Translations under genes and position numbers: made by a program
NCBI GenBank assembly: GCA_039182125.1
Contig: JBCDCH010000021.1
Location: 1 to 60,383 of the forward strand
Origin: Planctomycetota bacterium
GTDB lineage: Bacteria; Planctomycetota; Phycisphaerae; Tepidisphaerales; Tepidisphaeraceae
Length of the DNA: 60,383 nt
Direction of reading: 5' to 3'
Notes under the pieces: model-generated
Told to the model about the DNA's origin: nothing
Seen by the model: the letters and a program-made list of their open reading frames with translations, nothing else
Databases searched by the model: none
Shown: one piece after another, positions 35,645 to 44,497 of the stretch
How the letters are laid out: each line of letters begins with the position of its first letter
Numbering within the stretch: position 1 is the first letter of the stretch

Positions 35645-36536
35645 TCGGTGGTTCCTCGTTTGCCGGAGGGCGAAGAAAAGACTCGATTAAGCTATCCGCC
35701 GTGGCTGATGCTTGTTGGCCAACGATCGTCATTTTTGCATCAAAGCGATAGTTCCCCGCGTCATCGAAAGCCACGAAACGAAAAACGGCCGACTTGCCTT
35801 CCACCTCATCTGTTTTCGCGATCAAGAGCCGAGTGTCTTCAAGATCAACTACGTTGACATCATTTCTGTGATCACGGAGATCATTAAGCACCCATGTCCG
35901 GCCAACGCTTTCGGGAAGATTCTCCGCATTGACTAGTGAAAGGACTGTTTGGAAATCGAATTCGCCCCGGCGATCGTCGCGACTAAGCTCCGCCGCAAGC
36001 TCATTCCGGATGATCAGTGACTGCATGCCGCCGCTCATCACGAAACGGATTAGTATGTCTAACGAAGATGACGACATCGAGCGGTGGTCGTTTCTATTGG
36101 TGGTCGTGTCAACCAGTATCCTGCTTGTGCCGGGTGGCGGGACAAAAACAAACTCGTTGACACGCCAGATTCCAGGGACATTCGAGCTAAGGATATTTCT
36201 TGAGGCGATATCGCCCCTAGGCCGTTTATCTGTCAAAGTTAGGGAGTAGTGGGCTTGGGAGGAGCTCATGTCGACTTTCAGCGGCTCTAATTCAGCATGA
36301 TCTTGTTCGGTGGGATTGTTGCGCTGAATCATAATGTGCGTGCTGTCGATGTCGGCAGGTAACTGAAGGGTCTCGCCAAAGAAACTTAGCGAGATGATCT
36401 CTGTTTCGCTGTTGTCTGTGCTGGTTCCCGCCTTTTGAGCGTATGATTGCATGCTCGTGTGTAATGTGATTACTACAGAAGCCAGCACTGTGAGCCGCAC
36501 GAGTATGGTAACAATGTTTGTCACAGGTGTTTGCAT
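35625..36536 (-). CDS. Secreted or membrane-anchored protein of unknown function
   Basis: A 303-aa protein with an N-terminal signal/anchor (IVTILVRLTVLASVVITLH). It is Ser/Asn/Asp-rich and predicted mostly beta, ending in an acidic Pro/Glu tail. No family recognised. ATG 36536 (MQTPVTN) is chosen over TTG 36596 because the signal segment begins there. GC is clearly lower (near 48-50%) than flanking genes, suggesting horizontal origin. It overlaps the nucleotidyltransferase-like gene and is likely co-translated with it. Confidence 0.55.
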   Translation of the reverse strand: MQTPVTNIVTILVRLTVLASVVITLHTSMQSYAQKAGTSTDNSETEIISLSFFGETLQLPADIDSTHIMIQRNNPTEQDHAELEPLKVDMSSSQAHYSLTLTDKRPRGDIASRNILSSNVPGIWRVNEFVFVPPPGTSRILVDTTTNRNDHRSMSSSSLDILIRFVMSGGMQSLIIRNELAAELSRDDRRGEFDFQTVLSLVNAENLPESVGRTWVLNDLRDHRNDVNVVDLEDTRLLIAKTDEVEGKSAVFRFVAFDDAGNYRFDAKMTIVGQQASATADSLIESFLRPPANEEPPNDPEDE

Positions 36537-36932
36537 TTGGTAAATCGTGATCCGCTGGGAAGGGAGGGTCTGCCAATCGATTCCGCGGTCAGTCAAAATT
36601 ATTTTGTCCGCAGCAGGTTAAATGTTGCTCCGGGATGAGTGTCCGGCCTCAATGATGTATCCGATGTCGGCCTGACGCGTTGCAAGTTTGGGCTGGCAAG
36701 ATCGAGATTTCTCTTCTCTAGCCGTTGCGGCAGCGGTGTTACTTGATCGGTAGGTTGGATATTCGCGGTTTCAGGAAACAGTCGTCGATACTTGAGGCTG
36801 GTGTTGGTTTGGATTGTGCTTGCTGGCACGTCGTTACATCGCTGTTTTGTAGTTTCGAGAACCGAGTTTAAGTCATAACCCGGTGCTGTGTTATGCGGTG
36901 ATACGTCAGGATACTTCGGTGTAGAATCAGGC
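36537..36932. other. AT-richer intergenic stretch with an uncertain minus-strand ORF
   Basis: A 396-nt gap between divergent genes. A minus-strand frame at 36599-36934 could encode 111 aa (rich in Thr/Pro/Asn/Arg, ending NLLRTK) just upstream of the secreted-protein gene, but it has no recognisable domain, start signal or codon bias. TAGAAT at 36922-36927 belongs to the plus-strand gene. Confidence 0.35.
36922..36927 (+). promoter_or_regulatory. TAnnnT -10 element of glycosyltransferase gene
   Basis: TAGAAT ends 5 nt before ATG 36933. TGATAC at 36899-36904 is a possible -35 with a 17-nt spacer. It predicts a transcript starting at the ATG. Confidence 0.45.
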
Positions 36933-38915
36933 ATGCATCAAGCTGGCGTTTACGAAGTCAAGGGGCCACAGCCGTCGGTCGAGGTTGCGCGGGTGCCGGA
37001 AGAGATGCGGGCGTTGCATGATCAAGAAGTGGTCGCGCAAGAACGGGAGGAGGATGCGCCACGATCAGGCGTGCGAGTTCTCCCGGAAAGCCTGTTCATC
37101 GATGAAGCCAGTGGCCGGCGGTGGGGCATGTCGATGCTCATGCTTGCTGTGGCGGTCGGGTACTTCGTCCTGCTGCTCGGCTATTGGTCGCCCGCGCATC
37201 CAGGTTCCAACCAGCACGGTTATCTCACCGGCGCGCGCAACTTCATCGAGTATGGGCACACGGGATTCGTGCCCGAGACGCCGTACGAGTTCATCGGGGC
37301 GATGTACGTCATGCCAACGCCCGAGAACGGCACGGTTTTCCCGAAGTACCCAGCCGGGCTTAGTGCGCTCATGGCCGGCGGCATGCTCATCGCCGATGCG
37401 GTCGGTGGTGACCCGGTCGTGGGGGCGCACCTCGTGAGTCCGGTCATGGCGACGCTCGGCTTGCTGGGCGTGTTCTACCTCATCCGCCCGGTCGCCGGCA
37501 GCTTCGCGGCGTTGCTCGGGGCAGTCACGCTTGGCTGTTCGCAGGTCTACTTCACGCTCGCGGTCAATCCGAACAGTCATGCGACGGATACGGCGCTTGC
37601 GGCGATCGGGTTCGCGTTGTTGCTGCGGTGGATGCGGAAAGGCAACTTCCTCGTCGGCATGCTCGGTGGCGGGATCGTCGGCCTTGCGGCAACGGTGCGC
37701 TACACCGACGGCGTGCTCGGGCTGGCGGTGTTCGTGGCTTGCGTCGGTGCGATCTACTGGAAGCGACCGGTGACGTACCTCAAGGCCGCTTTGCCCTTAC
37801 TAGCTTGGCTTGTTCCCGTCGCCGCACTCTACGCCCACAACTGGTACCACATGGAAACCCTCACCGGTTACGACTCGACCAACGAATCGTCGGCGTTCCG
37901 TGTGAGTTGGTTCGTCGAGAACTGGGAACGCACCGTCCGTCTCATTCACGACGAGGGGCTGATCTTCCTTTTCGGTCCCGGTGTGTTCGGCGTGTTTCTG
38001 TTATTGGCCAAGTCACCCCGACTGGGGCTGACGATGCTCGCCTGGCTCATCCCGTCGGCGCTGCTGTACTCGGCGTACTACTACGCCCCGAACTATTCGA
38101 TCGCATATCTGCGGTTCTTCATGGTGATCATGCCGGTGATCGTGATGGGGGCGTTCTTCGTGCTTGGCCGGGGTGTGATGAACAACCCGGCGTTCGCGGG
38201 GCGTTGGTCGCAGGCGGCGGCGTCGATCGCAGCGGGGGCGGTCGTGCTCCTCGCGTGCATCGTCGGCACCACCCGCGCGGCGTACGGTAACGAAGCGTCG
38301 CTCATGCTCGGTTTCACACTCGAAAAAGCCAAAGCCGACAATGCCAACCATGCGTCTCTCGGCAACGCAGTCCGCCGGGTCGCGCCGGAGGGGAGTTTGG
38401 TCGTCACGTTCACTGGCGGCATCGACGGTTTCGCGCAGCATTTGCAGTTTGCCGGCGGTTATGAGTTGTACGCGGAGAATGCCTGGAGCCGGTCAGGCAT
38501 GCGGAGCTTCGGTTGGATGGCTGCGGACAAAGACGACGTGCCCAACCCGATCGACCCGAACTTGCTTGCATTTCGGCGTGAGCATTACGACGGCAAAAGT
38601 TCAGCTGACTTGAAGCTCATTGGCATTCGTACCATCAACGACGCGCTGGCCGACGGTCGGCGGGTGTTCATCGTCACCACGCCCGGCCGTGAAGATGATT
38701 TGCTCGGCGGTGCTTTTGACGCGGAGGTGCTAGTGCGTTGGACGAGCACGCCGCAGGTGTTCGCACAGGCCGAGGCCGAACCCGAAGACGATGGCCGTCG
38801 TCGCGGTTGGGGCAAGGCTCGCAGCACACCCCAGACCCGCGTCCTCAACGCCACCCGCCAGAATTACGTGATCGCCGAACTCAAGCGAAAGCCGGCCGAG
38901 TTCGCCATACGCTGA
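36933..38915 (+). CDS. Multi-pass membrane glycosyltransferase-like protein (GT-C/ArnT-like)
   Basis: A 660-aa protein with a ~65-residue cytoplasmic N-terminus and about 11-12 TMs (for example MLMLAVAVGYFVLLLGYW and VVGAHLVSPVMATLGLLGVF), then a ~200-residue soluble C-terminal domain. The first extracytoplasmic loop carries acidic residues typical of the GT-C fold (YEFIGAMYVMPTPENGTVFP, then KYPAGLSALMAG, as in ArnT/PMT-like enzymes). It probably transfers a sugar from a polyprenyl donor. It lies 6 nt upstream of hslV. ATG 36933 is preferred over 36888 by the promoter element. Confidence 0.7.
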   Translation: MHQAGVYEVKGPQPSVEVARVPEEMRALHDQEVVAQEREEDAPRSGVRVLPESLFIDEASGRRWGMSMLMLAVAVGYFVLLLGYWSPAHPGSNQHGYLTGARNFIEYGHTGFVPETPYEFIGAMYVMPTPENGTVFPKYPAGLSALMAGGMLIADAVGGDPVVGAHLVSPVMATLGLLGVFYLIRPVAGSFAALLGAVTLGCSQVYFTLAVNPNSHATDTALAAIGFALLLRWMRKGNFLVGMLGGGIVGLAATVRYTDGVLGLAVFVACVGAIYWKRPVTYLKAALPLLAWLVPVAALYAHNWYHMETLTGYDSTNESSAFRVSWFVENWERTVRLIHDEGLIFLFGPGVFGVFLLLAKSPRLGLTMLAWLIPSALLYSAYYYAPNYSIAYLRFFMVIMPVIVMGAFFVLGRGVMNNPAFAGRWSQAAASIAAGAVVLLACIVGTTRAAYGNEASLMLGFTLEKAKADNANHASLGNAVRRVAPEGSLVVTFTGGIDGFAQHLQFAGGYELYAENAWSRSGMRSFGWMAADKDDVPNPIDPNLLAFRREHYDGKSSADLKLIGIRTINDALADGRRVFIVTTPGREDDLLGGAFDAEVLVRWTSTPQVFAQAEAEPEDDGRRRGWGKARSTPQTRVLNATRQNYVIAELKRKPAEFAIR

Positions 38916-38921
38916 CCCATC

Positions 38922-39497
38922 ATGCAATACCGTGCCACCACCATCCTGAGTGTCCGCCGCGACGGTATGGTCGCCCTCGGCGGCGACGGGCAAGTGAGCC
39001 TCGGTGACACGATCGCCAAAGCCGACGCAAACAAGATCCGTCGTCTCAACGGCGACAAGGTGCTGTGCGGTTTCGCCGGCAGCGCGGCCGACGCGTTCGC
39101 GCTCATGGAACGATTCGAAACCAAGCTCGCCGATCATCCGGACGACACCCGCCGGGCGGCCGTCGAGCTGGCCAAGGACTGGCGAACCGACCGGGCGATG
39201 CGCCGGCTCGAGGCGATGCTCGCAGTGGCCGACGCCGAGTGTTCGCTGGTGCTCAGCGGCGGTGGTGACGTGATCGAGCCGACCGATGGCGTCATCGGCA
39301 TCGGTTCCGGCGGCGTGTATGCGAGCAGCGCCGCCAAGGCCCTGCTCCGTCACTCCGACCTCGACGCTGAAGCGATCGTTCGCGCCGCGATGACCATCGC
39401 CGGCGAAACGTGCGTCTACACCAACACGAACATCATCGTGCACAGCATCGGTCAAGCCGGAACGCCTCGGAAGCCGATTCGCCAACACGGCGGCTAA
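38922..39497 (+). CDS. hslV: ATP-dependent protease peptidase subunit HslV
   Basis: A 191-aa proteasome-like subunit. Processing should expose the catalytic Thr in [10 protein letters not shown]. Family motifs [34 protein letters not shown] and [17 protein letters not shown] are intact. It forms the HslUV complex with the next gene, 9 nt downstream. TACGCT lies 8 nt upstream of its start. Confidence 0.95.
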   Translation: MQYRATTILSVRRDGMVALGGDGQVSLGDTIAKADANKIRRLNGDKVLCGFAGSAADAFALMERFETKLADHPDDTRRAAVELAKDWRTDRAMRRLEAMLAVADAECSLVLSGGGDVIEPTDGVIGIGSGGVYASSAAKALLRHSDLDAEAIVRAAMTIAGETCVYTNTNIIVHSIGQAGTPRKPIRQHGG

Positions 39498-39506
39498 CGT
39501 CTGCCC

Positions 39507-40826
39507 ATGGAGATGACCCCCCGGCAGATCGTCGACGCGCTCGACACGCACATCGTCGGCCAACATGACGCCAAGCGTGCCGTTGCCGTGGCCGTGCGAA
39601 ATCGTTGGCGTCGGCAACAACTCGATCCCGAGGTCGCCGCCGACGTATCGCCGAAGAACATTCTGATGATCGGCCCCACCGGCGTGGGCAAAACGGAAAT
39701 CGCCCGCCGTCTTGCCGCGCTGGTCGGCTCGCCGTTCGTGAAGGTGGAGGCGACCAAGTTCACCGAGGTCGGTTATCACGGCCGCGATGTCGAGGCGATG
39801 ATTCGAGACCTGCTCGACGTGTCGATCGCGCTGGTGCGGGAGGAGCAAACCGAGGCGGTCAAGGATGCCGCGGCGACGCGCGTCGAGGATCGTTTGCTCG
39901 ATCAACTCCTGCCCAAGCCGAGCGGTTTCGAGGAAGAAGAACAAGCCCGCTGGGAGCGCAGTCGGGAAAAGCTCCGGGAGCAACTACGGGCCGGTAAGCT
40001 CGAGGATCGTGAGGTCGAGGTGAGCGTCGAACGCAAAACCTCCGTCGTCGGCATGTTCGGGCCGCAGGGCGCGGAGATGGACCCGGAGATGCAGGGCATG
40101 CTCGAAGGGATGATTCCGAAGAAGCGCGACACCCGTCGCACAACCGTCGGCGAAGCACGCCGGGTGTTGCAAAGCGAGGAAGCCGAGAAGCTGATCGACA
40201 AGGACAAACTCACCCGCCAGGCGATCGAACGCTGCGAACAGACCGGCATTGTCTTCCTCGACGAGATCGACAAGGTCGCGACCAGCGGCAAGGAGTCCGG
40301 CCCGGACGTTTCGCGGCAGGGCGTGCAGCGCGACCTCTTGCCGATCGTCGAGGGGAGCGTCGTCGTCACCAAACACGGTCCGGTCAAGACCGACCACATT
40401 CTGTTCATCGCCGCCGGCGCGTTTCACCAGAGCAAGCCGAGCGATCTGATGCCGGAGTTGCAGGGGCGTTTCCCGATCCGCGTTGAGCTGGACGACTTGG
40501 GCGTCGCGGACTTCGAGCGGATCCTTGTCGAGCCGCGCAGCGCGTTGACCAAGCAGCAAACGCTGCTGCTTGGTACCGAAGGGCTGACAGTGACATTTGC
40601 CGACGACGCGATCACCGAGATGGCCAAGCTCGCCTACGACGCCAACCGTCGTCAACAAAACATCGGTGCCCGGCGGCTGTACACGATCATGGAGCGCGTT
40701 CTCGAAGATGTGAGCTTCGACGCCAGCGATCGCGAGGGCGAAGCGTTCGAGGTGACCGCCGCTTTCGTACGCGAACGGCTCGATGAAGTGATGGCCGACG
40801 AAGACTTGTCGAAGTTCGTGCTATGA
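39507..40826 (+). CDS. hslU: ATP-dependent protease ATPase subunit HslU
   Basis: A 439-aa AAA+ unfoldase. The start TPRQIVDALDTHIVGQHDAK is typical. Walker A is GPTGVGKT (56-63), Walker B GIVFLDEIDK, sensor/arginine-finger region PELQGRFPIRVEL, and the C-terminus ends near the family consensus (EDLSKFVL), which inserts into HslV. TAACGT (39495-39500) overlaps the hslV stop, 6 nt before ATG 39507. Its end overlaps the convergent gamma-CA gene by 6 bp. Confidence 0.96.
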   Translation: MEMTPRQIVDALDTHIVGQHDAKRAVAVAVRNRWRRQQLDPEVAADVSPKNILMIGPTGVGKTEIARRLAALVGSPFVKVEATKFTEVGYHGRDVEAMIRDLLDVSIALVREEQTEAVKDAAATRVEDRLLDQLLPKPSGFEEEEQARWERSREKLREQLRAGKLEDREVEVSVERKTSVVGMFGPQGAEMDPEMQGMLEGMIPKKRDTRRTTVGEARRVLQSEEAEKLIDKDKLTRQAIERCEQTGIVFLDEIDKVATSGKESGPDVSRQGVQRDLLPIVEGSVVVTKHGPVKTDHILFIAAGAFHQSKPSDLMPELQGRFPIRVELDDLGVADFERILVEPRSALTKQQTLLLGTEGLTVTFADDAITEMAKLAYDANRRQQNIGARRLYTIMERVLEDVSFDASDREGEAFEVTAAFVRERLDEVMADEDLSKFVL

Positions 40827-41342
40827 CCCGGGCGGTCGAAAGTCGCCGGCGGCGTACCTGCGTGCCAGGTCAACGTAGTGCTTGCTGAGCCAGTCAAGAT
40901 AGTCGAGTTCCTTGGGGCGGACTTCGCGGACGATCTTGCCGGGTACGCCCATCACGACGCTGCGGTCGGGAACCTGCAAGCCTGGCGGGACGGTGCAGCC
41001 GGCGGCGATCAGGCACTGGGCACCGATACTCGTCCTGCCGAGCACAACCGCGCCCATTCCGATGAGCGTACCAGGGCCGACGCGCTCGCCGTGGACGATC
41101 GCGCCGTGGCCGATGCTCACGTCGTCTCCGATCACGTTGGGCACGCCGCTGTCGCAGTGAATGCACGCGCCGTCCTGAACGTTGACGCGCGCTCCGATCG
41201 TGACGGGCGCGACGTCGCCTCGGACGACGCTGTTGAACCAGAAGTTGGCGTCGGTACCAATGCCGACAACGCCGACGATGGTGGCCGAGGGCGCGGTGTA
41301 GAAGTCGCCCGCTTGATGTTGGAACTGGACCGACCGGTTCAT
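40821..41342 (-). CDS. Gamma-class carbonic anhydrase/hexapeptide acetyltransferase-like protein
   Basis: A 173-aa left-handed beta-helix protein. The metal-site pattern is present: VVRGDVAPVTIG, NVQDGACIHCDSG (His) and SIGHGAIVHGERVG (two His), as in YrdA/CaiE-type gamma-CAs. ATG 41342 overlaps the TGA of the QueC-like gene (ATGA), so the two are coupled. Carbonic anhydrase activity is not assured in this subgroup. Confidence 0.85.
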   Translation of the reverse strand: MNRSVQFQHQAGDFYTAPSATIVGVVGIGTDANFWFNSVVRGDVAPVTIGARVNVQDGACIHCDSGVPNVIGDDVSIGHGAIVHGERVGPGTLIGMGAVVLGRTSIGAQCLIAAGCTVPPGLQVPDRSVVMGVPGKIVREVRPKELDYLDWLSKHYVDLARRYAAGDFRPPGS

Positions 41343-41836
41343 GCCGAGAGTTCCATCGGGGCGTCGACCTGTGCGGCCAGTTCGGCGATCTGGGTCGTGT
41401 TCAGGTCGATCAGCGGCGTCTCGACATTGCACTGTCCGCCGCAAACGTGGCGTAGCAGATCCCCCCAGAGCTGCGTGAACTCTTGAGCCGTGACCAGACC
41501 GTTCGTGTCGCTCACCGAAAGGCCCAGGTAAAGCGCGGCCGCGTCAGCCTTGGCGGCGAGGCGTGCGCCGACGCCCATGAGCGGCAACAAGTCCGCGAGC
41601 CGGTCGGCGACGTTGGCCGATGGTTCCACCGGCGGCGCGGCCGGAAGCACGATCGTCTGCGCCCGTTCCGGCTTGAAGTGCTCGACCTGCCTTTCGAACG
41701 CGGTCAATTGCGGCGAGGGCCGTTCGTAACGCTCGGCGTGGATCATCACCACGCGGTGCCGCTGGGCCGCGAGTGCCGTGGTCACGATCGAGTTCGCGCC
41801 GCCGCTGCAGAGTACGATTGCCAGTTCGTTCGCCAT
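41339..41836 (-). CDS. Truncated QueC-like PP-loop protein with altered PP-loop
   Basis: A 165-aa protein matching QueC (7-cyano-7-deazaguanine synthase) at both ends: AIVLCSGGANSIVTTAL at the start and NVETPLIDLNTTQIAELAAQ near the end. The PP-loop SGGxDS reads SGGANS, with Asn15 for Asp. The protein stops (PMELSA) just where QueC normally has TWSCY and the zinc-binding CxxC segment. It lies between a zinc ADH gene (7 nt) and a gamma-CA gene (4-bp overlap), with no other queuosine genes nearby. Canonical preQ0 synthesis is unlikely. Confidence 0.7.
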   Translation of the reverse strand: MANELAIVLCSGGANSIVTTALAAQRHRVVMIHAERYERPSPQLTAFERQVEHFKPERAQTIVLPAAPPVEPSANVADRLADLLPLMGVGARLAAKADAAALYLGLSVSDTNGLVTAQEFTQLWGDLLRHVCGGQCNVETPLIDLNTTQIAELAAQVDAPMELSA

Positions 41837-41843
41837 GGATTGC

Positions 41844-42797
41844 TCACATCGTGAGGATGACCTTCAGCACGCCCGGCCGTCCGGCAAGCTCCAGCGCTTC
41901 GACGGCGTTGTCCAGTTTCATGCGTTTGTGGATCAGGCTGGCGACGTCGATGCTGCCGTTGGCCAGCGCGGCGATCGCATCGCGGAACGGTCCGCACCGG
42001 CTGCCGACGATCGTGATCTCATCCACGACGGCCTTTGCAAGGTTCATCGGTTTGTCCGCCGCGACCGTGCTCTTGAGCACCACCGTGCCGCGTGGGCGGC
42101 AGAGACTCAGCGCCAGTTCAAGCCCCGCCGTGCTGCCGGTGCAGTCGATGACCACGTCCTGGTCACTGCGTGGTTTCACGTCGGCGACGTTGCGTGATCG
42201 GACTTGCCAGCGTTCGGCGAGGGCGAGTTTCTGCGGATGCCGGCCGAGCAGCCGAACCGGTGCGCCGGCGTTGCGGACCACTTGGGCGACGAGAAGTCCG
42301 AGACGCCCGTCGCCAAGAACCGTGACCCATGTCTTCTCATCGAACCGCACTTGCTTGGTGACCTGGATGGCGGCCGCGAGGGGTTCGACGAAGACGGCCG
42401 CGTCGTCGTCAATAGTGTCGGGCAGAACATGAAGATTCTCGGCCGGCAGGCGCGTGTACTCGGCAAAACACCCGTCGCGGTCGAGAATGCCGAGCACCGT
42501 GCGGTTTCGGCAATGCGCCCGCAGGCCCCTTTGGCAAAGGTCGCAGGCAGAGCAGACGCAGTTGATCTCCCCGACGACTCGATTGCCGAGGAGCTTGGTG
42601 TCGGGCGCCGATTCGACGGTCGCGACGAACTCATGCCCGAGCACGCCGGTGAAGTTCATGTAGCCTTTGGCGAGTTCCAGATCGGTCGAGCAGACGCCGG
42701 CCTGCCAAATTTTGAGCAAGGCTTCTCCCGCCGCCGCCGGTTTCTCACGTCGTGCCTCGAGCCGCGGTCCGTCAGGCGTGAGGGTGAGGGCTTTCAT
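41844..42797 (-). CDS. Zinc-dependent medium-chain alcohol dehydrogenase
   Basis: A 317-aa MDR enzyme. Catalytic zinc ligands Cys36 and His55-Glu56 are in AGVCSTDLELAKG and GVLGHEFVATVE. Structural zinc cysteines follow (C82, C85, C88, C96 in NCVCSACDLCQRGLRAHC). The nucleotide-binding loop is VLGDGRLGLLVAQ. The substrate is unknown. It is one of the shorter MDRs (typical 340-350 aa). Gaps of 3 nt upstream and 7 nt downstream place it inside an operon. Confidence 0.87.
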   Translation of the reverse strand: MKALTLTPDGPRLEARREKPAAAGEALLKIWQAGVCSTDLELAKGYMNFTGVLGHEFVATVESAPDTKLLGNRVVGEINCVCSACDLCQRGLRAHCRNRTVLGILDRDGCFAEYTRLPAENLHVLPDTIDDDAAVFVEPLAAAIQVTKQVRFDEKTWVTVLGDGRLGLLVAQVVRNAGAPVRLLGRHPQKLALAERWQVRSRNVADVKPRSDQDVVIDCTGSTAGLELALSLCRPRGTVVLKSTVAADKPMNLAKAVVDEITIVGSRCGPFRDAIAALANGSIDVASLIHKRMKLDNAVEALELAGRPGVLKVILTM

Positions 42798-42800
42798 ACT

Positions 42801-43577
42801 TTACCCGAACGGCTTCTCGCTCTCGCTGAGGAATGTGAGCCATTGGCCGGGCCGGTAGTCGTAGTCCATGCCGGTGAGGTACTTGAGCGACTGGCCCGCT
42901 TGCCAGGCGATCGAGAAATCGTTGTCACCGACGAGGTTGGCCAGCCGGCGAGCCACGTCGAGTTGGGGGTAGTGCTTGAGCGCGTCGGCCGCAGCGATGC
43001 GGATGTCGATGTCTTCCATCTTGTCCTCGGCCACCTTCAGCAGCGGCTGGACGGCCGACTCGTCCGGCAGGTTGGAGAGGGCTTTCGCCGCTTCGAGACG
43101 CACCAGCGGTTCGTCAGCGTTCAGACTCGACACGAACACGGCCGGCTCACCGCTGCGGGTCAGGTTCAGCGCACGGATCGCAGCCGCCCGGACGGTCGGG
43201 TCGGGGTCGCTCTGGGCGTAGCCCTTGTAGACCGTGACGTAATCGGCCTGCCCGCCGAAATCTCGGCTGGCCAAGTCAAGTAGCGCCATGCGTCGGTCGG
43301 CCGGGTTGGGGCTGCGCAAGCCTCGTGCCATGTCGCCGGCGCTGGTGCCGCGCATGCGTTCGATGACCCGCTTGGGCAACTCCATGAAAATCGCCTCCAC
43401 CATCTCGCGCGACCGGTCCATCGCCCCCGGCGACCTGTCGGCCTTGGCGGCGAGGTAGGCCTGCCGCTCGTGGAAGCTCATCCCGTCGTTCTGGACCCCC
43501 ATGCTCCGGTTGCAGCCGGTGGTCAGGCCGGCGACGAGCGTGACGGTGCAGAGTGTCAATATGGTCGATCGATTCAT
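42801..43577 (-). CDS. HEAT-repeat lipoprotein
   Basis: A 258-aa protein with signal peptide and lipobox VAGLTTGC. Residues ~90-225 contain HEAT-type helical repeats (DPDPTVRAAAIRALNLT, LVRLEAAKALSNLPDESAV, IDIRIAAADALKHY). It is probably an envelope scaffold. It lies between murI and the ADH gene in one minus-strand run. Confidence 0.8.
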   Translation of the reverse strand: MNRSTILTLCTVTLVAGLTTGCNRSMGVQNDGMSFHERQAYLAAKADRSPGAMDRSREMVEAIFMELPKRVIERMRGTSAGDMARGLRSPNPADRRMALLDLASRDFGGQADYVTVYKGYAQSDPDPTVRAAAIRALNLTRSGEPAVFVSSLNADEPLVRLEAAKALSNLPDESAVQPLLKVAEDKMEDIDIRIAAADALKHYPQLDVARRLANLVGDNDFSIAWQAGQSLKYLTGMDYDYRPGQWLTFLSESEKPFG

Positions 43578-43593
43578 GGCGAAAAGGTTCGGG

Positions 43594-44469
43594 TCAGCCT
43601 GCCGCGCGTAGCGGGGCGGTATCGGTTTCGTCGTGAGGTGTCGGCGGTTCGAGTTCCAGTAGCCCCGGCGTTCCCACATGCAATCCGCAAACACGCCGAG
43701 CAAGTCGGCGGAAACGGTCGGGGTCGTCCGTGACGTGGCACTGCAGTTGTGTGTCGGTGCTCGCACCGTTGTCGGCCGAAGGCGTCACGCCTTGCAGCCG
43801 ACGGGCGAGATCGTCGGCACAAGCGGTCGCCGAGTCAATAACAACTGCCGACCGCATGTACCGCTCGAAAGTTTTTCGATACACCGCGAAGTGTCCGCAG
43901 CCCAATAGCAGCACGTCGACGCCGGCGTGACGCAGCGGCCGGGTGTACTCGCGGACGGCGGCCTTGACCAGCGGGTCGTTGTCGCCACGGCCTTCCTCGA
44001 CCATCGGCACCAACAGCGGGGCAGGCCGGAGCAGGATCTGCGATCGCATCCGGCGTGTGCCCAGTGCGACGTGATACGCCCGGCTGCGTAGCGTTCCCGA
44101 CATCGCCAGCACGCCGAGCACCGGCCGGGACTTCTCGCCGGCCGCACTGCTGACCGCCCGTGCTCCCGGCTCGACGACGCCGCTGATGCTCAGGTCCGGC
44201 ATCGCCGCACGAATCTCGTCGAGTGCAACGGCGCTGGTCGTGTTGCACGCAATGACGACATGGCAGGGGTCGTACTCGTCGCGCATCCGGCGGATGATCG
44301 AAACGGCCCGGTCGGCCGCGAAGGCCGGCGACTTGTTGCCGTAGCACGCGCCGGCCGTGTCGCCGACGTAGATCAGCCGCTGGCCGGGGCAACGCTCGGT
44401 GATCGCTTCGGCAACCGTCAGCCCGCCCAGGCCGCTGTCGAAAATCAGGATGGGTCGTTGTTCGGACAA
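43594..44469 (-). CDS. murI: Glutamate racemase
   Basis: A 291-aa enzyme that makes D-glutamate for peptidoglycan. The first catalytic region is intact: IFDSGLGGLTVAEAI with Asp11/Ser12 and VVIACNTTSAVALDEI with Cys75. The second catalytic element normally reads GCTHYPLL but here is GCGHFAVY, keeping Cys191 and His193. It starts at TTG 44469. Aspartate racemase is less likely given the family motifs. Confidence 0.88.
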   Translation of the reverse strand: MSEQRPILIFDSGLGGLTVAEAITERCPGQRLIYVGDTAGACYGNKSPAFAADRAVSIIRRMRDEYDPCHVVIACNTTSAVALDEIRAAMPDLSISGVVEPGARAVSSAAGEKSRPVLGVLAMSGTLRSRAYHVALGTRRMRSQILLRPAPLLVPMVEEGRGDNDPLVKAAVREYTRPLRHAGVDVLLLGCGHFAVYRKTFERYMRSAVVIDSATACADDLARRLQGVTPSADNGASTDTQLQCHVTDDPDRFRRLARRVCGLHVGTPGLLELEPPTPHDETDTAPLRAAG

Positions 44470-44497
44470 GGTCTCAATCCCCCGGGATGATCGGTCG

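Noticed and set aside
36599-36934. 111-aa minus-strand frame upstream of the secreted-protein gene
   Set aside because: Kept only as a note: no domain, no start signal, overlaps the plus-strand promoter and gene start; not enough to call a gene.
38730-39983. 417-aa minus-strand frame over hslV and hslU
   Set aside because: Antisense shadow of conserved protease subunits.
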